This document shows positions 30,045 to 38,293 of a stretch of DNA of 64,000 nt, in pieces. The DNA lies in the NCBI RefSeq assembly GCF_001021505.1, contig NZ_LDPO01000010.1:102135-166134 (forward strand). Reading direction: 5' to 3'. Within the stretch, counting starts at the first letter, position 1. Each line of letters opens with the position of its first letter. Source of the stretch: Mycolicibacter heraklionensis. Its GTDB lineage: Bacteria; Actinomycetota; Actinomycetes; Mycobacteriales; Mycobacteriaceae. A program made the position numbers and the translations under genes. The notes beneath the pieces were generated by a model. It saw nothing but the letters and a program-made list of their open reading frames with translations, ran no database searches and was not told the DNA's origin.

Positions 30045-30343
30045 GGGTTTCCTCCGTTGGTGGGGGCGTCGTCGAGCAGCCAGCCCTTGGCCGCCAACCG
30101 CTCTCGCACCCGTTCGACGTCCTCGGCGGCGGGCAGCTCGTTGGTCAGGCGGGCGATCAGCACCCCGATGTCGATGCGGTCGAATTCGCCGCGGCCGATC
30201 AATTCCCGGGCGACGTCTTTGACCTCGTCATTGGTCAGGCGCCGCGACAGCAGTGCCAACAGCGGAACGTAGTCGTTCTGTGGCACACCGTCGGGGTACC
30301 CGGCGCGCAGCCAGGCGACGATCGAGGTGAGAAATTTGTTCAT
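30041..30343 (-). CDS. DUF3349 family protein (Rv0543c-like)
   Basis: A 100-residue soluble helical protein of the mycobacterial DUF3349 family (LTSIVAWLRAGYPDGVPQNDYVPLLALLSRRL…). Its last codons form the ribosome binding site and part of the start region for menE, so the two are coupled. Function is unknown. Confidence 0.85.
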   Translation of the reverse strand: MNKFLTSIVAWLRAGYPDGVPQNDYVPLLALLSRRLTNDEVKDVARELIGRGEFDRIDIGVLIARLTNELPAAEDVERVRERLAAKGWLLDDAPTNGGNP

Positions 30344-30401
30344 ACTGCGTCAACTTCCCCGCGCCGACACCGGAAGGAACATGTCAGCTGCAATATTACG
30401 T

Positions 30402-30701
30402 CTATTCAAGGCCGAACACCTCGTCCCAGTTGCCCCAGTCATCCCACTGCCAGCCGATGCGGTGCTCGATGAAGTCACGGGCGATGAACAACACGCCCAC
30501 CAGTACCGCCGCGAGCAGCAGCCCGAAGACCATCCACCTCAACAGGGTCAATTCCCGGCGGTGTTCCGTCGGTCCCTCGGCTGCGTCGCCCAGGCGTACT
30601 CCGATCGCGAACAATGCCGGCAGCGCGGTGCCCACCAGCAGTCCGAAGATCAGGATCTTGGCGGTGGCCACATAGTCGAACCAGGCGTTCAAGGTGTTCA
30701 C
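30402..30701 (-). CDS. small two-TM protein paired with phosphate permease (Rv0544c-like), copy 1
   Basis: A 99-residue protein with two membrane helices (about 13-37 and 55-75) and a tryptophan/aspartate-rich tail (GWQWDDWGNWDE). GTG at 30701 overlaps the permease stop by 4 bp. A clear paralogue follows the second permease copy at 31947-32249 (shared KILxFGLLVG, LPALFAxGVRx and LFIARDFxxHxxGW), so it is probably an accessory subunit of PitA. Confidence 0.85.
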   Translation of the reverse strand: MNTLNAWFDYVATAKILIFGLLVGTALPALFAIGVRLGDAAEGPTEHRRELTLLRWMVFGLLLAAVLVGVLFIARDFIEHRIGWQWDDWGNWDEVFGLE

Positions 30702-31903
30702 CCACCGACCCCCTCCGTGCCGATCTCGCCAGACGAACCGGGGGTACTGGGTTCCGGCGCAATGACTTCGAGGCCATCGGTCATATGCGCACCCCAATCG
30801 GCGGTGACATTGGTGTGGTCGACTGGGACTTTGCGGGACTGCAGCCAGATGAGCGCCGAGACTCCAATCAGCAACACCAGTCCGGTGATGGTGCCGGGGT
30901 AGCCGCCGATGCGGTGGATCAGGTGGTAGGTGACCGCGCCGATGGCACCGGCCAGCGGCAGGGTGATCACCCACGCGGTCGCCATCCGGCGGGCAACCCC
31001 CCAGCGCACGTTGGCGCCCGGCTTTCCCAGGCCCGAGCCCAACACCGACCCCGTCACCACCTGCGTGGTCGACAGCGAATACCCGAAGTGGCTGGACAGC
31101 AAAATGATGGCCGCCGAGGATGATTCGGCGGCCATGCCCTGCGGGGATTCGATCTCGACCAGGCCCTTGCCCAGCGTGCGGATGACCCGCCATCCGCCGA
31201 AATAGGTGCCGGCAGCCATCGCCACCGCACACGACACGATCACCCACAGCGGCGGTGTGATGTCGGTCTTGTGGGCAGCGCCGTAAGAGATCAGTGCGAG
31301 GAAGATCACGCCCATGGTCTTCTGGGCGTCGTTGGTGCCGTGCGCCAGCGACATCAGGGCGGCAGAGAAGACTTGACCGCGGCGGAAGTCCCGCAGGGTG
31401 CGCCCGTGGGAGACTCCCCGGGTCAGCCGGTAGACCAGCCAGGTTCCGACGGTCGCGACCAGCGTCGCGGCGAGCACAGCGATCACCGTCGGCACCAGCA
31501 CCTTCGAGACCACCCCGGGCCAGCGCACCCCGGCCTTGCCGGCCGCGGCCAGCATGGCCCCCACCACGCCGCCGATCAGGGCGTGCGAGGAACTTGACGG
31601 GATACCGAACAGCCAGGTCGCGAGATTCCAGACGATGCCGCCGACCAGACCGGCGAACATGACTTCCAGCGTCACCAGGTTGGTGACCACCAGATCCTTC
31701 GCCACGGTGGCCGCCACCTGGGTGGACATGAACGCGCCGACCAGGTTGAGCGTGGCGCAGAGCGTCACCGCAGTCTTGGGCTTGAGCGCACCGCTGGCGA
31801 TCCCGGTGGCGACAGCGTTGCCGGTGTCATGGAAGCCGTTGGTGAAGTCGAAAGCCAGGGCGGTGATCACGACCGTGATCAACAGGAACAGCTCCAAGGT
31901 CAC
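30698..31903 (-). CDS. pitA: PiT-family low-affinity phosphate transporter, copy 1
   Basis: A 401-residue inorganic phosphate permease with about ten helices. PiT signatures occur twice: DFTNGFHDTGNAVAT near the N terminus and SLAHGTNDAQKTMGVI in the middle, plus GIPSSSSHALIGG and STTQVVTGS. It uses a proton or metal-phosphate gradient. GTG at 31903 is chosen to begin at the first membrane helix; the frame reaches 32002. It is highly similar to the copy upstream. Confidence 0.93.
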   Translation of the reverse strand: MTLELFLLITVVITALAFDFTNGFHDTGNAVATGIASGALKPKTAVTLCATLNLVGAFMSTQVAATVAKDLVVTNLVTLEVMFAGLVGGIVWNLATWLFGIPSSSSHALIGGVVGAMLAAAGKAGVRWPGVVSKVLVPTVIAVLAATLVATVGTWLVYRLTRGVSHGRTLRDFRRGQVFSAALMSLAHGTNDAQKTMGVIFLALISYGAAHKTDITPPLWVIVSCAVAMAAGTYFGGWRVIRTLGKGLVEIESPQGMAAESSSAAIILLSSHFGYSLSTTQVVTGSVLGSGLGKPGANVRWGVARRMATAWVITLPLAGAIGAVTYHLIHRIGGYPGTITGLVLLIGVSALIWLQSRKVPVDHTNVTADWGAHMTDGLEVIAPEPSTPGSSGEIGTEGVGG

Positions 31904-31946
31904 CGTGCGGATTTTTGCAGCCGCACGCCTGCGTTGTCGAACCGGG

Positions 31947-32249
31947 TTAGGCGGGCTTGGCTCCGAGCAGGTACCAGCCCAGGTGGTGCCCCAGGAAGTC
32001 ACGGGCGATGAAGAGCACCCCGATGACCGCCACGGCCAGCACTAGCAGGAAGATCGCCCAGCTGAGCGCGACCAGCAGTGGCCGGCGGGCGCCGGTCGCA
32101 CCCGCAGTGGCGCCGGCGACGGCGGCAGCGCTGTTACCGGCCACGTTGACCCGCACCCCGACCGCGAACAGTGCCGGCAGCAACCCGCCGACCAGCAGTC
32201 CGAAAACCAGGATTTTCAGCGTGGCTGCGAGGTTGAACCACTGACTCAT
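31947..32249 (-). CDS. small two-TM protein paired with phosphate permease, copy 2
   Basis: A 100-residue paralogue of the protein at 30402-30701 with the same two helices and ARDFLGHHLGWYLL end, but an alanine-rich insertion (about 38-52). ATG at 32249 overlaps the upstream permease stop by 4 bp. The repeated pairing supports a functional complex with the permease. Confidence 0.83.
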   Translation of the reverse strand: MSQWFNLAATLKILVFGLLVGGLLPALFAVGVRVNVAGNSAAAVAGATAGATGARRPLLVALSWAIFLLVLAVAVIGVLFIARDFLGHHLGWYLLGAKPA

Positions 32250-33523
32250 GACCGGATGACCTCACGTGGGTTGGGGTCGTCGGTGGAGACGACAGTCAAC
32301 TTGGCTCCCTCATGGCCGGCGTCGAATGCCGACCTGAGGGCGTTCTCGACCTCGCGGCCCGCTTCTTCGGGCTGCACGCCGGGGGCGTCGAGACCGCCGG
32401 TGAGGGTGCCGTCCCATTCGGCGTTGACGTTGTTGTGGTCGATGCGGGCCCGGCGCGACCGCAGCCAGATCGCCAGGACCGCGGTGATCAGCAGGGCTAC
32501 GCCGATGATGATCCCGGGGTAGCCGCCGATGCCGTGCACCAGGCCGTAGGCGCCCGAGCCGACCCCGCCGGCCATCGGCAGCGTCACCAGCCAGGCGGCC
32601 GCCATCCGCCCGGCGACACCCCAGCGCACCTGCGCACCCGGCTTGCCGACGCCGCTGCCCAGCACCGACCCGGTGGCGACCTGGGTGGTCGACAGCGAGT
32701 ACCCGAAGTGGCTGGACAACAGGATGACTGAGGCAGCGGCTGACTCGGCGGCCATGCCCTGGGGGGATTTGATCTCGACGAGGCCCTTGCCCAGGGTGCG
32801 GATGACGCGCCAGCCGCCGGTGTAGGTGCCTGCCGACATGGCCAGCGCACAACTGACGATCACCCACAGCGGGGGCAGCGTCGCCGACGTGCTCACCGCG
32901 CCGTAGGACATCAGTGCCAGGAAGATCACGCCCATGGTCTTTTGCGCGTCGTTGGTGCCGTGCGCCAGCGACACCAGCGCCGCCGAGCCGATCTGGCCGT
33001 GCCGGAACACCTTCTCGGACTTCTTCTCGTCGACGCCGCGGGTGACCCGGTAGACCAGCCAGGTGCCGACGGAGGCGATCAGGGTGGCGACCACAGTGGC
33101 CACCACCGCCGGGACGAGCACCTTGGAGACCACCCCGCTCCAGTTCACCCCGTGCCCGCCGACTGCGGCGATCATCGCTCCCACGATGCCGCCGATCAGG
33201 GCGTGCGACGAGCTGGAGGGGATACCGAGCAGCCAGGTGAGCAGGTTCCACACGATGCCGCCGACCAGCCCGGCGAAGACGATCTCCAGGGTCACCAGGT
33301 GGGCGTCGACCAGACCTTTGGCGATGGTTGCGGCAACCGCAGTCGACAGGAAGGCCCCGACCAGGTTCAGGCAGGCGGACATGGTGACTGCTGCCTTGGG
33401 CTTCAGCGCACCGCTGGCGATCGAGGTCGCCATCGCGTTGCCGGTGTCATGGAATCCGTTGGTGAAGTCGAAGGCCAAAGCCGTGATCACCACAATGATC
33501 AGGAGGAGCAGTTCGAGGCTCAC
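32246..33523 (-). CDS. pitA: PiT-family low-affinity phosphate transporter, copy 2
   Basis: A 425-residue PiT permease with the same motifs as its neighbour (DFTNGFHDTGNAMAT, SLAHGTNDAQKTMG, GIPSSSSHALIGG) and a longer hydrophilic C-terminal extension (about 370-425) ending in DDPNPREVIRS. The two-gene unit (permease plus small membrane protein) is duplicated head to tail. Which copy is the orthologue of Rv0545c cannot be told by eye. GTG at 33523 is the start. Confidence 0.93.
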   Translation of the reverse strand: MSLELLLLIIVVITALAFDFTNGFHDTGNAMATSIASGALKPKAAVTMSACLNLVGAFLSTAVAATIAKGLVDAHLVTLEIVFAGLVGGIVWNLLTWLLGIPSSSSHALIGGIVGAMIAAVGGHGVNWSGVVSKVLVPAVVATVVATLIASVGTWLVYRVTRGVDEKKSEKVFRHGQIGSAALVSLAHGTNDAQKTMGVIFLALMSYGAVSTSATLPPLWVIVSCALAMSAGTYTGGWRVIRTLGKGLVEIKSPQGMAAESAAASVILLSSHFGYSLSTTQVATGSVLGSGVGKPGAQVRWGVAGRMAAAWLVTLPMAGGVGSGAYGLVHGIGGYPGIIIGVALLITAVLAIWLRSRRARIDHNNVNAEWDGTLTGGLDAPGVQPEEAGREVENALRSAFDAGHEGAKLTVVSTDDPNPREVIRS

Positions 33524-33636
33524 TGGAGCATCACGGCACTGATTCTGAGGCCTCGATGGGGCCGTTGTCTAACGATCACCCTCGCGAAACGCCGGTGTAC
33601 GTCGAGACGTATTGAACTGTTTCCCCTTCGTTAACC

Positions 33637-34041
33637 TCAGGGCTTCCGGGGGCTGTCCTGGCGGGTATCGCGGCGCAGCGGATGGTCGTCTGGGACCTCT
33701 ACGAAGATCAACGTCAGGCCGTCGGGATCGGTGACGTGCATCTCACGCAACCCCCACGGCTCGCGGCGCGCGGGCCGGGCGATGGGGACCCCGCGGGACT
33801 CCAGTTCGGCCTCGGTGGCGGCGACGTCGCGGACCTGCAGCCACAGCGCCCCGGGGAAGCTCGCGTCCGTGTGTTCGGGGTTGCCGTGCCCGGCGAGTTC
33901 GATCAGCGACTGCCCGGCGTAGAAGACCATTCCGGCGCCGTAGTCACGGGCGATCGCCAACCCGATCTCGTCGCGATAGAACCGCAGCGATCGTTGATAA
34001 TCGGTGGGCCGGAGCAACACCCGGCTGGCCAGAATCTCCAT
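33637..34041 (-). CDS. glyoxalase/VOC-family protein (Rv0546c-like)
   Basis: A 134-residue vicinal-oxygen-chelate fold protein: two beta-alpha-beta-beta-beta halves, with LASRVLLRPTDYQRSLRFYRDEIGL at the start and REMHVTDPDGLTLIFVEVP near the end, where Glu and His/Asp are typical metal ligands. ATG at 34041 shares one base with the stop of the SDR gene. It lies in the core mycobacterial order pitA-glyoxalase-SDR-menB. The reaction is unknown. Confidence 0.85.
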   Translation of the reverse strand: MEILASRVLLRPTDYQRSLRFYRDEIGLAIARDYGAGMVFYAGQSLIELAGHGNPEHTDASFPGALWLQVRDVAATEAELESRGVPIARPARREPWGLREMHVTDPDGLTLIFVEVPDDHPLRRDTRQDSPRKP

Positions 34042-34925
34042 CAGTCCTCGACCGGCTCGATCCGGTTCCGCTTGACGATGGCGGTGGCCCAACCGGCGTT
34101 GAGGTTGTCCAGCGCACGAAACGCCAGCGCCAGCCTCGGCGCGATGCGGATCGGGCGGTATCTGGCCGCGTCGATCATCCACGCGCCGGCCTCCTGCGCG
34201 GTGAGCCCCGGCTTGCCCTGGAACGCCGCGGTGGGCGCGATCATCGGGGTCTTCACCAGGGGGTAGTACAGCGTGGTGGACTGCACGCCGTAGCGGGCCC
34301 ACTCACTGTCGATGACCCGGCTGACGGCGCTCAGCGCGGACTTGGAGCCGTTGTAGACACCGAACAGCGGCGAGGAGTCCGTGAACACGCCCCAGGTGGC
34401 GACGTTGATGATGTGGCCGTCGCCGCGCTCGCGCATCGCGGGGGCGAACCCGCGGATCAGCCGCAGCGGCGAGTAGTAGTTCAGCTGCATGGTCCGCTCG
34501 ACGTCGTGCCAGCGATCCAGGGATTCGGCCAGCGGACGGCGGATGGAGCGCCCGGCATTGTTGACCAGGATGTCCACTCCGCCGAACCGCTCGTCGACGT
34601 CCTTGACCAGTGCGTCGATCGCCGCCAGGTCAGACAGGTCGCACGCGATGGCGTGCGCGGTGCCACCGGCGGCGGTGATCCGCTGGACCAGTGCGTCGAG
34701 GTTTTCCTGGCGGCGGGCCACCGCGATCACGGTGGCGCCCGCCGCCCCGAACTGTTCGGCGCCGGCTTCCCCGATGCCCGACGACGCACCGGTCACCAGC
34801 ACCCGCTTGCCGGTCAGGTCGACGGTCTTGGCGCCGGGCCGGTGCATCAGCTGCGCGGCGACCGGGGGGCGCATGGTGGCGAGCGTGATCTGGTCGGACA
34901 ACCGGCGTAGCGGGCTTCTGCTCAT
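34041..34925 (-). CDS. short-chain dehydrogenase/reductase (Rv0547c-like)
   Basis: A 294-residue classical SDR: cofactor motif TGASSGIG (about 45-52), NNAG, and the active-site YNGSK with an upstream serine/threonine region. The C-terminal third (RYRPIRIAPRLALAFRALDNLNAG) is typical of lipid-type SDRs. It overlaps the glyoxalase gene by one base and follows menB after 40 bp. The substrate is unknown. Confidence 0.88.
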   Translation of the reverse strand: MSRSPLRRLSDQITLATMRPPVAAQLMHRPGAKTVDLTGKRVLVTGASSGIGEAGAEQFGAAGATVIAVARRQENLDALVQRITAAGGTAHAIACDLSDLAAIDALVKDVDERFGGVDILVNNAGRSIRRPLAESLDRWHDVERTMQLNYYSPLRLIRGFAPAMRERGDGHIINVATWGVFTDSSPLFGVYNGSKSALSAVSRVIDSEWARYGVQSTTLYYPLVKTPMIAPTAAFQGKPGLTAQEAGAWMIDAARYRPIRIAPRLALAFRALDNLNAGWATAIVKRNRIEPVED

Positions 34926-34964
34926 GGTTAGCCAGTCTATGCGGGACGCCGGACGCCCCGGGCC

Positions 34965-35867
34965 TCAGTAGTACCGGGGGAAGGGACTCCAGTCCGGCTC
35001 GCGCTTCTCCAGGAACGAGTCTCGGCCCTCGACGGCCTCATCGGTCATGTAAGCCAGCCGGGTCGCCTCGCCGGCGAACAGTTGCTGGCCCACCAGTCCG
35101 TCGTCGAGCAGGTTGAAGGCGAACTTCAACATCCGTTGCGCCTGAGGCGATTTGCCGTTGATCTCCTTGGCCCACTGCACGCCGGTGGCTTCCAGGTCGG
35201 CGTGGTCGACGACTTCGTTGACCGCACCCATGGCGTGCATCTGCTCGGCGCTGTAGGTCCGGCCCAGGAAGAAGATCTCGCGGGCGAACTTCTGGCCCAC
35301 CTGCCGGGCCAGGTAGGCGCTGCCGTACCCGCCGTCGAAGCTGCCCACGTCGGCGTCGGTCTGCTTGAACCTGGCGTGCTCGCGGCTGGCCAGGGTCAGG
35401 TCGCACACTACGTGCAGACTGTGCCCGCCGCCGGCTGCCCAGCCGTTGACCAGGCAGATCACCGGTTTGGGCATGAACCGGATCAGTCGCTGCACTTCCA
35501 GGATGTGCAGCCGCCCGGCCCGGGCGGCGTCGACGGTGTCCGCAGTCTCCCCGGATGCGTACTGGTAGCCGCTGCGGCCGCGGATGCGCTGGTCTCCGCC
35601 CGAGCAGAACGCCCAGCCGCCGTCCTTGGGCGCCGGTCCGTTACCGGTGAGCAGCACCACGCCGACATCAGGAGACATCCGGGCATGGTCCAGTGCCTGG
35701 TAGAGCTCATCGACGGTGTGCGGTCGAAACGCGTTGCGCACCTCGGGACGGTTGAACGCCACCCGAACTGTCGCGTCGGTGACGTGGCGGTGATAGGTGA
35801 TGTCGGTCAGGTCGGCGAAGCCGTCGACCGTGCGCCAGATGCTGGGGTTGAAGGGGTTGTCACTCAA
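34965..35867 (-). CDS. menB: 1,4-dihydroxy-2-naphthoyl-CoA synthase
   Basis: About 300 residues of the crotonase fold, closing the second ring of menaquinone from o-succinylbenzoyl-CoA. Matches to the mycobacterial enzyme run throughout: DITYHRH, VAFNRPEVRNAFRPHTVDELY, GWAFCSGGDQRIRGRSGYQYASG, VNGWAAGGGHSLHVV and the end RREPDWSPFPRYY-like terminus. The start is a TTG at 35867 (LSDNPF), with GAGGGAG about 9 nt upstream inside the last codons of the preceding accessory gene. The frame is open to 35957 but that part overlaps the neighbour. Confidence 0.93.
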   Translation of the reverse strand: MSDNPFNPSIWRTVDGFADLTDITYHRHVTDATVRVAFNRPEVRNAFRPHTVDELYQALDHARMSPDVGVVLLTGNGPAPKDGGWAFCSGGDQRIRGRSGYQYASGETADTVDAARAGRLHILEVQRLIRFMPKPVICLVNGWAAGGGHSLHVVCDLTLASREHARFKQTDADVGSFDGGYGSAYLARQVGQKFAREIFFLGRTYSAEQMHAMGAVNEVVDHADLEATGVQWAKEINGKSPQAQRMLKFAFNLLDDGLVGQQLFAGEATRLAYMTDEAVEGRDSFLEKREPDWSPFPRYY

Positions 35868-35871
35868 CGCG

Positions 35872-36291
35872 TCATTCTCCCTCGTTGTCGGACGTGTGGA
35901 CGCGAGCCATGCCGTCGCGCTCATCGGAGCAGAACACGCACGGATCATTCCATTCACTGCCGTAGTTAACGTATTGCGCCACCGGTTTAACCACCCGGTG
36001 GGCGGTAGCCGGATCGAGTATCGGTTCGTCCATCGCAGGAGGGAAGGGGCTCAGCGAACCGACACTCGAGGCCAACGGAAGCGGATTGGTCGGATCGCCG
36101 GTGATATCCACGGCCGGAACGCTGTCGATGAACAGTGTGTACAAATCGTGTTCGGGAAACCCGACGTTCACCCGCAGTACCCACCACTGATCGGATTGCT
36201 GTGCGGCGTAAGGGAAGAACTTATACCCGGTTCGTGACCACTGGGGCCGTGCATTCGTGTCGATCGCGGAATCGAGGGAATCGCGCTGCAT
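35872..36291 (-). CDS. hypothetical protein of the island, second of a pair
   Basis: A 139-residue soluble protein (SRTGYKFFPYAAQQSDQWWVLRVNVGFPEHDLYTLFIDS…) with a CVFC pair near the C terminus. No family is recognised. It starts 4 bp after the stop of the preceding hypothetical gene and ends 4 bp before the TTG of menB, so the three are probably co-transcribed. Codon use looks less GC-biased than the flanking men genes, consistent with acquired DNA. A role as an immunity-type protein is possible from the company it keeps, but unproven. Confidence 0.65.
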   Translation of the reverse strand: MQRDSLDSAIDTNARPQWSRTGYKFFPYAAQQSDQWWVLRVNVGFPEHDLYTLFIDSVPAVDITGDPTNPLPLASSVGSLSPFPPAMDEPILDPATAHRVVKPVAQYVNYGSEWNDPCVFCSDERDGMARVHTSDNEGE

Positions 36292-36295
36292 GTGT

Positions 36296-36811
36296 TCAGG
36301 ACTCGGGCTGTTCCAGCTGGCGGGGGTCGTAGTAGCGGCGGGGTGGGGCCTGGACGTGCGATGGAGTGGAATTCCCCGGTGTCTGCGGATCTTTGGTGAC
36401 AGGCGGAGTGTATCGATACTCGATGGGGATGTCGGAGACCCGCTGTGGAAGATCAACTTTGCCGGGTTTGCTGCTCCACAAGATCGTTGTCGGATCACCT
36501 GGGTGCCGAAATGAAGCGGACATGCGATCTTCGTAGAGGCCGAGTTCGTAGTAGTAGGTGACCGCCTCGTCCAACGACAGCCAGGGGCCAGGGTCGATGA
36601 GCGACTGTCTGGTGTCACGGCTTAGACCCCATGTGATGTCAGACGGTGGCGCCTTGTATGCCAAGTACATCGTGGGTCCCTCGGTCCAGGCATGGGAGAC
36701 GCAGTAGGGTTCTGGTCCTCTCAGCTTCCCTGCGCGAATGTAGTGCAACAGACCCTGCAGCACTTCGGTTGCGAACCTGCGCTGCGCTTCGGTGACCTCC
36801 TGGATTGACAT
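36296..36811 (-). CDS. hypothetical protein of the island, first of a pair
   Basis: A 171-residue soluble protein (SIQEVTEAQRRFATEVLQGLLHYIRAG…, then aromatic-rich HAWTEGPTMYLAYKAPPSDITWG and LDEAVTYYYELGLYEDRM), with a proline/arginine-rich tail. ATG at 36811 is preferred over 36823 because GGAG lies about 7 nt upstream. I recognise no domain. It forms a unit with the next gene. Its position in an island with type VII secretion toxin parts suggests a linked role; this is inference only. Confidence 0.65.
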   Translation of the reverse strand: MSIQEVTEAQRRFATEVLQGLLHYIRAGKLRGPEPYCVSHAWTEGPTMYLAYKAPPSDITWGLSRDTRQSLIDPGPWLSLDEAVTYYYELGLYEDRMSASFRHPGDPTTILWSSKPGKVDLPQRVSDIPIEYRYTPPVTKDPQTPGNSTPSHVQAPPRRYYDPRQLEQPES

Positions 36812-36838
36812 GTCACGCTCCATCCGGAAACGGGGTGT

Positions 36839-36976
36839 TCACCGATGCGCGAAGCCTAACTCCAACGCCTCATCGAGCGAGATCTCGCGGCCGATCTGCA
36901 TTGCGCCGAAGCCGATGTGGACCACGGCTCGTGTGCCGATTCGGCCGAGGGCGCTGGGCTGGAGTTGATCTGTCAA
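36839..36976 (-). pseudogene. N-terminal fragment of an aldo/keto reductase gene
   Basis: A 45-codon frame (TDQLQPSALGRIGTRAVVHIGFGAMQ…) matches the N terminus of the intact aldo/keto reductase at 38862-39809 (TDQLQPGGLGRIGTPAVARVGYGAMQ). Similarity ends after about 45 residues with a stop. It is a decayed partial paralogue, about 2 kb from the intact gene on the same strand. Confidence 0.75.
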
Positions 36977-36995
36977 GGGCCGTCTCAACTGATTG

Positions 36996-37595
36996 TCAGG
37001 GCATGGACCTCCCTGTGAGAGCGAGCAGCCGTGTCGGGGCGGGCGCCTCCGGACTCGAGGGTTCGACGTCCGCGAAGTATCCGTGTCCGCGCTGTGTCTG
37101 CAGAATCGAGGTTGCGCGATCGAGAATGTAGGTAGCAAGATCGTTGTCGATTGTCGATCTGGCGTCGAGAGTGCTTGCGATATCCCAGGCGTGGACCGCG
37201 AGTTCCACAACCCGCATCCGCAGCAGGACTGTGCCACTGACTGTCTGCATCGGGTGATGTGCGCGGATCGAACCAGTTTCGGGTTGCGCGAACAGAGTCC
37301 GCAGTTCGGCGGACAGGTTGTCGTGAGCGGCGCGCGGATCGTTACCGACGTTATCGGCTGTGCGGGTCCAGGCGATCTCGTCTGGCAGGCCGCCTCGCAA
37401 GTAGTGGGCGTAACGCAGTGCTCCACCGCAAACATGATTGGCGACGTCTTTGACGGTCCAGACTCCGCATCTGCTTGGACGGTCAAGGACGTTAGTGTCG
37501 AGTGACTCGAGAACCTGTGAGAACGACTGCGTCGCACGGTCGAGCATGTCGAGGTCGGTCGAGTCCAACATCACAGGAGCCAACACAACTGTCAC
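36996..37595 (-). CDS. mycothiol-dependent maleylpyruvate isomerase-like protein (TIGR03086 type)
   Basis: A 199-residue DinB-fold protein. LDRPSRCGVWTVKDVANHVCGGALRYA and VVELAVHAWDIA are the usual metal-binding histidine segments of the MDMPI N-terminal family. Members bind a divalent metal and often mycothiol. The frame starts at GTG 37595; ATG 37571 is an alternative. It stands between two gene fragments in the island. The substrate is unknown. Confidence 0.78.
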   Translation of the reverse strand: MTVVLAPVMLDSTDLDMLDRATQSFSQVLESLDTNVLDRPSRCGVWTVKDVANHVCGGALRYAHYLRGGLPDEIAWTRTADNVGNDPRAAHDNLSAELRTLFAQPETGSIRAHHPMQTVSGTVLLRMRVVELAVHAWDIASTLDARSTIDNDLATYILDRATSILQTQRGHGYFADVEPSSPEAPAPTRLLALTGRSMP

Positions 37596-37691
37596 GCTAG
37601 CCGATCCGCCCCGTGGCTTGGCGCGCCCGAATGGTCGAGTGCCTTGCCGGTCCGCTCAAGGTCCGCGATGAGCAGAGGTATTCCCTGGATG

Positions 37692-37910
37692 ATGGCAAGC
37701 GTGGACACGTTGGCCGACCGGATCGACCGGCACGCAAAGGTTCTCGAACGGGGGAATCGCTCACCGCTATATGTAGCGTTGATGCATGGCGCTGCCGATG
37801 ACGCCCGTGCCGGTGGGGTAGTCAACCACATCTTCCCCGTCGGACCGGGCCCATCGGGTTCGGTGTCGGAGCTGCGGCTCATCGCGGCGCTGCATCCAGC
37901 GGGGGATTGA
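37692..37910 (+). pseudogene. truncated DUF2332 gene (N-terminal fragment)
   Basis: A 72-residue frame resembling the N terminus of DUF2332 proteins (ADRIDRHAKVLERG, RSPLYVALMHGAADD, SELRLIAALHPAG), which are normally over 300 residues. It stops where the family would continue, overlapping the 3' end of the convergent gene at 37879. A remnant left by deletion is the simplest reading. Confidence 0.6.
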
Positions 37911-38289
37911 GGAAATTGTCTCGGAGCAAGACGAAACGATCGTAATTGCTAACTTTGTACTGGATCGACCGCAGTAGTGGTAGTGCTTTCTCGTCGCGTA
38001 CGTTGGTTGCGAAGTCGATGCCTGAGCCGACTAGGTCACTGGCCCAGGATATTTCGGTGAGAAACAAAGCGCGTGCCCAGTCCAGATCGGAGAGCGGGGC
38101 ACCAGCTTCCAGGGCATCTATTAGTCGTTGGACAAGGGCGCGGAACTCGTCGATCGTTGACAAGCCCATTACCGGCGTGAGAAATGGCATGGCGCGCGTC
38201 GCAGATCCACGGTACTCATTGAGGCCGTGGACCATCAGTCGTCGCTCGTCGTCGGTCAGGTCGATCGCCACCGGTTCAGGGATGGTCAT
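37879..38289 (-). CDS. hypothetical protein, candidate orphan immunity protein
   Basis: A 136-residue mostly helical soluble protein (DLTDDERRLMVHGLNEYRGSATRA…LSDLDWARALFLTEISWASDLVGSG). ATG at 38289 is chosen; the frame reaches 38325. It lies downstream of an EspC-like secreted-partner gene and a truncated ORF, the position normally held by the immunity gene in type VII secretion toxin cassettes. No family is recognised. Size and acidity fit an immunity protein, but this is inferred from context. Confidence 0.65.
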   Translation of the reverse strand: MTIPEPVAIDLTDDERRLMVHGLNEYRGSATRAMPFLTPVMGLSTIDEFRALVQRLIDALEAGAPLSDLDWARALFLTEISWASDLVGSGIDFATNVRDEKALPLLRSIQYKVSNYDRFVLLRDNFLNPPLDAAPR

Positions 38290-38293
38290 GATT

